Positions 52,116 through 62,900 of a stretch of 64,000 nucleotides of DNA are shown one piece after another; positions within the stretch are counted from its first letter, which is position 1; every line of letters starts with the position of its first letter. The notes beneath the pieces are model-generated. The model was not told the DNA's origin. It made no database searches and saw nothing but the letters and a program-made list of their open reading frames with translations. The stretch spans positions 4,403,001-4,467,000 of the forward strand of contig CM034408.1 of the NCBI GenBank assembly GCA_019925095.2, read 5' to 3'. The position numbers and the translations under genes were made by a program. Source of the DNA: Dendrolimus kikuchii (taxonomy: Eukaryota; Arthropoda; Insecta; Lepidoptera; Lasiocampidae).

Positions 52116-53411
52116 AGTATAAGTGACCATTTCAAACATACAGGAAGACGTGCAAAAGCTCTATCCAAAATGGAAAATAACACTAAATTTATAAATACAC
52201 AACACACAACTGTGATTTATTGCGTTACAAATGTATAATCTGATGTACATTTCGATTTGTGAAGTAATTACGTTAACTTGTGAATAAGTCCTTATAATTG
52301 TTGGGACTAATTAAACGACATACATAACAAGAAAATTGCTGAACAAAACGATGACAGGGACTTAACTCGCCAGTTTCACAAGTTAACTAACCACTAATGT
52401 AAATCAGACTTCACAATCCACATTATAGCATAAATTCCAACAATTTCTAAAATAATTAAGTTTTTTTTACTACACATAAACCATTTTCTGAAACATTCGC
52501 GATAAAACTAGGTTTTAACAGATCACGTTAGAAATATAAGTATCAAACGCTCCTAAATTTGACACAACCAGATGGAGCCACTGATAATTGTTTTTTCGCT
52601 TTCTGACTTATTATTATTCAGACTCAGACCAAATTAATCAATATTTGTCACACGTAAAGTCTAAGTAGTTAGATCGCAACAGGACAGCTGTGCAATTTCA
52701 AAGCCTAGCAACTGAAATTTAATTTAAATAAATATTTGTGCATATGTCGCCTTACGAGGCATTTACTGATATATGACAAATGAATCCAAATATGATATCC
52801 CTCCCAATAAGTCTAATAAATAATTTTCTATTCTATTCTATTTTTGGCGATTTGCCTTCAACGCTACTGGCGCTGATTCGGCCAATGTCACAGTAACAGA
52901 GAATGTCAGGTGTGGGTTATTTTGACAATAGCAGCTCAATAAAAAAAATTTGGTCGGTTTTCTTTCCAATTGTGACTTCTGATATAATTTTGATATGGCA
53001 TTTTGTTAAAGTTCATGATATTTTTGTGCTAGTGTAAAAATTTTTGGAATGTACTTGTCGAAGCCATAAAGTTTGTAAGAAAAATATATTGTATACCTAT
53101 ATATACGGTTGACGTTTCAAATGTCACTTTCAAAATCTGGCTGTCTTGTTGTGATCCTTCATTTTTTTTTGTCAATTTGTCACTTCTGCTTTAAAAATAA
53201 ATGGTTAACTGCGTTGGCAAAAGGAGATTTTTATTTCGATCAAAATTCAAAATTATCAATCAGCGAATTTAATAAATTAATAGTATTTATCAATACACCA
53301 AACAGAAGTTGTTAGGTTTAGAAATTGGACTACTGAGGTCAACATGGCAATCGGGATATGAGGTGAGTCGTGGAAGGGTGACGTCTCGCCGACCGCCCAT
53401 TTTAGTGTTAC
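52116..53411. other. Intergenic, no gene seen
   Basis: AT-rich, no supported frame and no repeat shared with the rest of the window. Confidence 0.5.
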
Positions 53412-53570
53412 AACACTAAAGATGCCGTCCATTGAAGCGGAGCAAGGCTGCGGAGCGGAGAAACGGAGAAATACTAAGCAATAGGAATACATAAAAATTG
53501 CGTCAATGGACAAACAGCCCATTCTATTGGTTAATATTTCTCCGCTTCAATGGACGGCACCTTTAGCGTT
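53412..53570. mobile_element. Short MITE (~159 bp)
   Basis: Inverted ends of about 30 bases with two mismatches: CACTAAAGATGCCGTCC then ATTGAAGCGGAG at the left, and CTCCGCTTCAATGGACGGCA at the right. The superfamily is not clear; the target duplication is uncertain. Confidence 0.8.
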
Positions 53571-53649
53571 GCGCGATTCCGCATCAATCGCGTTTATCGA
53601 TTTCGATCTTGCTCACGTTGCGGTTTGTATAATAGTTGTATTATTGAAA

Positions 53650-53890
53650 ATTCACGGCCTCTGTGGTTGAGCGGACTAAACGTTTGCCGGCCTACCTCAC
53701 TGGAACGCAGAGGCTTTGGGTTCAATTCCTGGCATGGTAAATTTCGGAAACCAATTTTCTCTTTTATTTACGGGTGGCTTTATTTATGGTCTTGGTGTCT
53801 GGGAACGGCCCCAGAGTAGTCCGTTACATATCACCCATGACCCAAGCGTAACTTGCTTAATTTGGGGATATACAACATGTGTTTATCTGC
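53650..53890 (+). mobile_element. tRNA-derived SINE family C
   Basis: Head GGCCTCTGTGGTTGAGCGGA, B box GGTTCAATTCC, body GGTGTCTGGGAACGGCCCC, end AACTTGCTTAATTTGGGG. Confidence 0.88.
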
Positions 53891-54498
53891 CGATTGCCGA
53901 TTGAAAATGAACTTTGTTGCTTTTCGTCATGTTCTACTAAACTAATAAAATTAAAGCATCTGTTTATAATTTTTAATAAAGTTAAAATTGCTATTTATAT
54001 GATGGCTAACCAAACCGACGGTTTTTATCATTATCATCTCTGTCAGAAAGTTAATGGAATAGGCTTCAAAAGGGTGCAACAGATTTCAATGAAAACTTAG
54101 AGACTAAAACAGAAATGTTATCTTAAATTTTCGTATTTAACATGAATATAAAGCCCAAGTTGTGCACGCACGACGCGGTGGGCACAACTATAAAAAACAA
54201 AACAATAATCCATTTTTAAGCATGAGAAATAGCCAAAAAAAATATAAAAAAATTGTGACATTGAACAGAAAAATATTTAGTATGTGATGTCACATCACTA
54301 GAAAATTGCCATGTCGACCCGTCACCAACTATAGTTTCGATCACTAGAAATAAGTTTTAAATAATAAAACACTCTTATTCTTTAATTAAAAACACATTCA
54401 ATAGAATATTAATTGTCAGACATTTGTAACTGTCTTTCGAACTCATAAATAAACGAGAAATCTCAATATGTATAATTATATATACAATTTGTACATAT
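53891..54498. other. 3' flank of PPME1, no other gene seen
   Basis: AT-rich. On minus, an ATTAAA at about 54381-54386 could serve as a poly(A) signal for PPME1. Confidence 0.4.
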
Positions 54499-54600
54499 TC
54501 AACACCCCGGCGTACCCCAGACGAGATTCATGCTCTCGCCCTCCTCAGTGGGGGAGGTCAGTTTGTGACGGAGTGCAAACGAAGATATTACACGGGCCAC
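54499..54600 (-). CDS. PPME1: PPME1 last exon
   Basis: Acceptor GCAATTTCAG. Encodes VARVISSFALRHKLTSP, then the stop after GTPGC. Fits the VAEAVATFLIRHRF end of the family. Confidence 0.95.
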   Translation of the reverse strand: MARVISSFALRHKLTSPTEEGESMNLVWGTPGC

Positions 54601-57600
54601 CTGAAATTGCAAATATAAAAAGATATTGCGAAGCGAACAGGCAGAAGGGGGTCCACATAATGGAAGATGGTTACCCTCGCCCATAGATCCTTGCATCCCA
54701 GGTTTAGACCCAGTTTTAAATTTACCGGTTTTTATCGTTTATAACACATACCTTTATCGGTTATAAGATGTGCGGCAAAAACCGTTCGAAACAGGTTTAT
54801 TCAACAAAACCTATTTATCGAACTTTTATTACCAAAAACCGTTTGATTGAGGTTAAGGTTAGAATAAAACCGAAAAGAAACGTTCCTATGTACTTAGACT
54901 GTTACCGGTTCGACTTTTTTACCGGTTTCCAAGTCTTATTTGCAACACTAGGGGCGAAGCCAACGCGGTACCAGCCTTTAGGATGGAGGAAAGGAGGATG
55001 CGACTAAAAGGATGGAATAGGTGGACGGGATAAAAAGGATGGGATAGGTGGACGGGATAAAAAGGATGGAATAGATGGACGGGATAAAAAGTATGGGATA
55101 GGTGGACGGGATATAAAGGATGGGATAGATGGACGGAATAAAAAGGATGGGATAGGTGGACGGAATAAAAAGGATGGGATAGGTGGACGGGATAAAAAGG
55201 ATGGAATAGATGGACGGGATAAAAAGTATGGGATAGGTGGACGGGATATAAAGGATGGGATAGATGGACGGAATAAAAAGGATGGGATAGGTGGACGGGA
55301 TAAAAAGGATGGGATAGGTGGACGGGATAAAAAGGATGGGATAGGTGGACGGGATAAAAAGGATGGGATAGGTGGACGGGATAAAAAGGATGGGATAGGT
55401 GGACGGGATAAAAAGGATGGGATAGGTGGACGGGACAAAAAGGAAGGGATAGGTGGAAGGGACAAAAACGATGGAATAGAGGAATCAGACAGGAGGAATG
55501 GGATCGAGGCAGGGGAAAGTGGGCCATCAGAACTTTCATTCACAATACGAAACACGATTAGTTGAAGACAGTTTCACGCCGATATTCTTTGAGAGTGTGG
55601 TATAAACTAAAAGCTGTAATCAAGATAATGATTTCAGTATGGCTCTACCACGTCAATAAATTATACACTGTTTGCTACACCAGTTATTTAAGAGATAATA
55701 CAAAATCGCATTTATTTGAACCTGTTAGTTATTTAATTCTACCATGACGGTTTTTTCTTTATTGCACGAGTTGAGGAGACGTCCCAACTGCTGGAAAATG
55801 GTTATCATCGCCTATGGACATTTGCAACATCAAAGCTGCTACAAATGCCCTGCTGCTCTCTAACGGGAGACTGGAACCCAGCCACTAATGCCGGAACACA
55901 ACTCAAGGTTGTTATGGCGGCATACTTTAGACCAGGGGTGGTGTAGCCATCCAGATGGGCAAATGCCCTACCACCTGGCTGTGGGTTGTTTTGTTGCCTC
56001 ACAGCAGGCCACCCTAATGCAAGAAATTGTATTTTTTCTCCGTTCCTGCACAAACAGTGACGATGTGTTAGAGCAAAACTCAAGTATTAATGTAGGAGTA
56101 ATGTGAAAAGTGCAAATTGTCACCTCTCCCGGCGTGTCCTCGTGCACAGCATGCCCACATCTAGCCAACACCTGCATCTGGAATTTACCTGAAACAACAA
56201 AAGAAACTATCAAGTGCGCTCCGGTCTATAAGTGAAGGGTTCCATACGCAGTCAAGAAAAACTTTAATTGTTCTTCAAATTCATTTATTTGCTTAGACAC
56301 ATAGTTTACAAGGATATTACAGTTTAAAAAAGTACACATTCTTGCCAGATTGACATTCAAATATCTATGAAGCGATTTGTTTTACTTATTAACCTAATAA
56401 CAAATTACAATAGTATTCATTATATATTCTAATTGACGAGAAATAAATTAAATTACAAAAGAATGTCACTATTATCATAAGAGCATAAAATGTTAAATGT
56501 GATTTGACAAGTAAAATATATAATAAAAAAAATGTTAGAATATCAGCCCGATGATGTCATGCGAGATGTTAAAACTACTTTGTCATATTAGAATATCAGT
56601 CCAATGAATCTGCATAGAGGGCTGAGCTGTCACTCCGTCTTGTCATTAATATGTGTAATTACTAATGTTACTAATGGGTGTGTCCATTTGCAATCATATG
56701 TGACTACTTGACTAGCAATAAATAAGTCTCCAGCAGTGTTATGAAGTCTTTAATTAATGAAGCATGCTTTCACACAAAAAAATTCAACAAAAACCACACA
56801 CTTACAAATGTGATTTGCAAGTGTCTGGTATAAACCATCTCCCGTGAGAAATACTGAGCGACTGAGTGGAAACACTTATTAGCCAACAACTCAAATAATT
56901 TAATTTTAAACTGATTTTTGGGTAATTCCCTTTTCTAATTTGGCAATAGATCTCTAAAAATATATCTAATCGAAAAATACATAACATATATTAAAAAAAC
57001 TGTCAGTCTCTGACTGCACTTAAATGCTGTGGAAAAGTAGCTGATCTTGAAATCTGTATTAGATTTAGATCTAGAGTATACCACCATAAGAACCTTGTGT
57101 TGTGTTCCGGCATTAGTGACCAGGTTCCAGTCTCCCCGTAAGAGAGGTAGATGTAGAGGTGATGGTAACCACTTTCCGCCAACTGGGCCATCTGCCTGTC
57201 TGCTGAACTCCTGCAATAAAAAATTTAACCCCCAAAATATGTAACAGTATATATACCCTGCATCTGTCCAACGGTGAGTTCCCTGTCGAGGCCGTCGATG
57301 GAGGCGAGGAGCAGAAGCCTCGGGGCCCCCACTGAGAGGAAAGCCCCCGACAGCCCCTTGAACCATCCAGCCCAATGTTGCTCCGTTTGGGATAGATCTA
57401 TGCGCCATCTGTACCTGGAGATACCATAGACATCCGCATTATAAAGGGACTTTATTAATGTCTCATTTGGCAGGTTTATTTTCTTACAATTCAATAGTCT
57501 TGTGTAACTCATGAATGATGAACTATTATACCCTTTCAATGCATCTATTTTATGTTTGACAACTCGATGACGGTACAATTAGTAATGTCCTAATGCGTTA

Positions 57601-59887
57601 CCGACACGATTTGTTATAAAAATCGACTTCAATTATCAATAAGTTTTAATCAATTTAAATTATCCATATATTTTTGCTAAAAATACTATATCGTTATATT
57701 TTCTTAAGTTATCGCGACTAGAATACATAATAAAACTACGTTTTAACGGTTTTAAACGCGGTAATTTATTTGATATTTATTATTCCGACGTTTTAGCCAT
57801 TATTCAGTAGCCGCGATCACGGAATACAAAGATTTCAAGTGTCAATGAGTATTGTTAAAGTTTTCTTTAGCCTACCGCCAAGTTGTTCATTTTAATAATT
57901 TAGTTTTAATTTTGTTTATGGTTATTATTTACTCTATGGTTGTGGCTTGAAGAGAAGAAGTGACGCAAGAAACTCTTCAGCAAATATGCCTAGCTCTAAT
58001 AATTTTATATAATATTAAAATGGGTGGGAGGTAAAATAAAAATAAATTGTCAATCAAGTTGGGTCTGAGCTCTTTCTGCATGCAATGGAGCACAAACCAA
58101 CTTGATTGACAATTTCTTTTTATTTCACGTAAATCTCGAACAAACAGACAAGAAATCTAAAAAAAATTGCATCGTGTTCTCCGTCGTTTATATAGTCTAT
58201 TCTAGTTGTTTTTTTTTTAAATAGCTTCAATGTACAGACACGGCATGTTTAGAATGTTATAATATTATAGATATGCTTACTTCATATTCGCACCGTCGCC
58301 GACTGGCGTGGGTTTGATGAAGGTGGGTGGATGATCTTCGACATCCATATCAGGTTCCTCAGCTATGCAGTCCGGTCTGGGTTCGTGTCGCGTCGCACTC
58401 ACCGGACTGTCGCCTTGAGCCACGTACGACTCAACCTCGTTCGTGGCCAGGAGGCCAGTTTCACAGCTGAAATTATTTACCCATTTATTTGTCTCTCCGT
58501 GTGGGAACGGAGAAATACTACAATTTTCTGCGTTGGGGGCGACCTGTCGTGAGAGGCGACAAAACAACCCACAGCCAAGTGGTAGGGTATTGCCCAGCTG
58601 GATGGCTACGACCCCTGATCAGGAGTATGCCGCATAACAACCTTGAGTTGTGTTCCTGCATTAATGGCCAGGTTCGAATCTTCATCTAGAGAGCAGCAGT
58701 GCATTTGTAGCACCTTCGGTGTTGCAAATGTCCATAGGCAATAGTAACCACTTTCCATCAAGTGGAGTGTCTGCCTGTGCACTGAACTCACACAATAAAA
58801 AATAAAAAATAAAAGGAATGCTCTGGCGGTTCGGGCATGTGGAAAGAATGACTAAACAGATATACAATGCAAAAGTGGATGGATGCAGAAGTCGTGGAAG
58901 GCCACGACACACCTTCCATGCTCAAATTGATCATGTACTAGCAGAAGGTGATGTCAGAAGCCTTAAGAACAGACGAGCGTGCATGACAGGAGTTATGAAT
59001 GTCAAAGAAGCAAGTGAGGTGTGAAAGAATGAGCCTAAATGGCGCTCTGTTGTTCGTGCCTACCCCGCAAGGGAACTGGCGTGAAACTATGTATGTATGT
59101 AAAAAACAAAAAGGGGTTCATTCATTGGGTGAATTGACTTCATCTGCTATTAGCAACTTTCAAAACTATTAATAGTAGAAATTGTATTCTTTCTCCATTC
59201 CTGCATGGATATAACGCATATTAATGTTGACAATATGTAAAGTTGACTCACTTAACAATTTGGCTGGGCATTGACACTTTGGCTGAATCGACATTCCTCA
59301 CTTGTCCACTTCGCACACTGCAAATCAAATAAAATTTTATTAAAGCATGGAAATTAACACTAAAAATTACAAACACCTTGTAGAAAGCCTAAAAACTGAT
59401 TAGAGAACACTCTTTCAGACAACTTAAAAATAATCTAATCAATCTGGTAGATGTTAAATCCTTCACAAAAAGTTGTGTAAAATAAATAAAGAGATCCTCT
59501 TTTTGGAAAACCTCTCGATGTTTTGTACTTGCCAATTTTATGATATTGTTACGACCGACAAAGACAAATTCACACCTGCATTTTACTACCTTTCGGCATT
59601 TGGACTTCTTTTGTTTACTTTGTGCTTAAAATTTGTGATTAAAAAACCAGCCCATTGTGTATTGTAATCTTTTACGGCCTATTGTTGTATTGTGATCACT
59701 GCCAGGTATCTCGGCTTTAAATACAAGCTGATTCTAAGAAATTCGGTCACGCGGCCGGGCAGACATATTGCATCGGTACAGTATAAAACAATGCCCCAAC
59801 TGAGAGATGGGGAGTCGAGCGATAATCACAAGCGAAGCAAGACTTGTGTACATTCGGTAATCTATTTAGTGACGGACTTTGCACGTG

Positions 59888-59945
<58 letters not shown>

Positions 59946-62900
59946 ATATATATGTATATATATATATGTGTATATATATGTGTATATATATATATATATA
60001 TGTTATATTTGTTCTGATAAACTCAATAATAATTCCAACAGCATTTTAATTCGACTCCTGCAACTTGAAACAATATCATTCCTATACTTCTTCTTCCCTA
60101 ATTTGTGTTTAAAAATAAACAATAAAATAAAATAACATTTACCACCACTCTATTGCATGTTCTATACTCTTGAAATGTGTTGGTCTACTCCTTAAGAAAC
60201 TCTGCATACTTGCTAGAGCATCCATTGCAGTACCTTAAAAACAAAAGAAAGAAAAACTTGGTTTCAGATATGAAATCTTTTTTCATACAAATAGATGAAA
60301 GTGAAATTAGAAACTTACAAACTGTACATAAAGTTCTTATATAATGATGAATCAAGCTTTGATATCACATTGAATAAGGCTTTAATATCACAATGAATAA
60401 AGTTTTTATATCACATTGAATAAGGTTTTAATATAATGATGAATAAGATTTTAATATAACATTGAATAAGGCTTTTCATATCACGATGAAAAAACTTTAA
60501 TATCATGAATAAAGCCATAGAAAAATATATTAAACAGCAGATAGTGCAAATGACACTTATAGAATCCAACTTCAAGTCAATTATTTGTTACTAGTGCGCT
60601 ATCATTTTCTTATCTTCTAAAACAATTTTCATCCCTTCTTATACATGCCCAAACCACCTTAGTCTACATGTTACAACATGGGGCTCTTCAATAAAGGTGT
60701 AGATGATGGATATGTAATGTCGTAAGGAGGTAGACAAAACTAGATTTTTTTTTTCGACAGTTGGAAGAAATTTCCCTCTTGTACTTATTTCTCAACTTAT
60801 CCACTATTGTAAAAACATACATCCATCTCAACATCATCTCAGCCAAGACAACACTTAGCTGAATAAGGTTTGGGCAGCCGTAGTAAATAAAATTTACATG
60901 AAGATTAAAAATAGATTGAAAACAGTCCGAGCTTAATGGATATTGTTCTGGAAGCCTGGCATTAGTATTTTATTGTAATTATTTAATCGTAATATTTATT
61001 TTGTATACCATAACTATATGGTAAGATGTTTTACATCTATATATATATTTTTTTATTACAGGAGTTCAGCAGACAGGCAGACGGCCCACTTGATGGAAAG
61101 CGGTTACCATCGCCTATTAACATATAAGCAAGACCGAAAGTGCTACAAATGCGCTGCTGCTCTCTTAAGGGAGACCGGAAACTGGTCACTAATGCCGGAA
61201 CACAACTCAAGGTTGTTATGGCGACATACTCTAGACCAGGGGTGGTAGCCATCCAGTCGGGCAATTGCCCTACCACCTAGCTGTGGGTTGTTTTGTCGCC
61301 TCGTACGACAGGCCGCCCGGCCGCAGGAAATTGTATTCTTTCTCCGTTCCTGCACGGATAGATATATCCATATAAACTAGATTTTGAAAAATTAAATTAT
61401 TGAATTGAAATGAAAAAGTACAAATCTTAACCACATGCATTACTGTGGAGTTCTTTGGAATTTCTTCTCCTTAAAACAACAACCACATGTTGGAAAAATG
61501 TTCTCTAGCACAACTGTTTGCATTTCATGTAAAATCACCTTCAACAACATCAATAACAGCAATTCCTTGTACATTTTGCACTAAAGACGGCAGATGGGCA
61601 GTTTTTACCGCTATAGCTCCACCCATTGAGTGGCCAACCAGGATTAATGGTGGTAGTTCACTACTGAATATTTTGTGAAGGACTTGTTCAACATCTCTGA
61701 AAAGCAAAAAAGCATTTGAAAATATTTATTATCTGTTGAAAAGTATAAAAAAAATTATCTGCCACTCAAGTCAGAAGTTTACTAATTTAAAAATGTAAAA
61801 AAATTGAAAGTAATCTAAATGTATATTTTGAATGGAAAAATAAATGGGTTCTCTGAATTTTTATGTGTAGACAAATTGCATAAATGTACTTTTATTACAC
61901 TACTAGAATTTGTACACGAATTTGTCCACATTGGACAAATTACATGTATTATAGTTGTTTTGCAATATTTAAAATCGAAAGGATATTTCCAGCAGGGCAA
62001 TGGATTTTTGGGGCTGGACATGTTGATGGTATGGTGGCGATAATAAATAGTCCGACTGAACAACACTCAATTATTTCTGATAGCAAAACACTATATATGA
62101 GGAATACAAACAATAATAATATAATAACACAATAGCACTGCTGATGGCAAGCAAGCTTACAACTGGGGTGCATTTGATGTGGATCATTGATATTTGACCA
62201 CCGCTGAGCAAGCACAGAAGGCGGTAAGCCACACTCGCACATTGATTCCTCCTGTTGCTGCCATGCCTTGCGCTGGGCAATAAACGTGCATAAATGTAAG
62301 TAGTGGGAGAAGCCCATAGATTGTAAGTATCAAAATACATAAAACCGGGAAATACCCATAAAATCCCGCTACAAATAAATTCGCTAAAGGCATACACAAC
62401 TACAATTGGTCCACTAATGGTGGCTCATAAGCATAGAATGAGTCACAGTCAAAAAATTGCATTGGAAACAGATTTTTTTCACTCTGGCCACTTTAAAACA
62501 TTCACAGGAAAATTCCTGCCGGATGCCCAGCATAAAAAGTACTGCAGATTTTTAAGTCTGAAAATTTGCTATTTATTAACGAAAACCGCATCAAAATCAG
62601 CCCAGTAGTTTTTATAACAAAGAGACAAAAACAAAAATTTAAAAAAACACTACACTTACAATTTTGTAATACACATTTTTTATCAGTACTTGAAATAATA
62701 AGTAAGGCTTAAATACATTTTATAGTTTTTAGCCCCATAAATGAAAAAAAAACTTATGGAAATATTCTACCTGACCAATGTGTCTATACATAAATCATCT
62801 GAGTCTGTGACTTTTGTCTCTCCATGACCTCTCACATCCATAGACACAACCTGACAATGAATCATGCTCGTTATTTCCTCCTGAAAAAAAAAATTGTACT

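Noticed and set aside
54919..55555. Minus-strand frames of 206 and 183 codons with HPFYPVHLS or IPSFLSRPP repeats
   Set aside because: They are readings of the 27-bp minisatellite, whose unit is a multiple of three. No start context or homology.
61949..62399. Minus-strand frames of 108-122 codons
   Set aside because: They lie in a PPME1 intron, overlap each other in different frames and appear to cross a repeat end.
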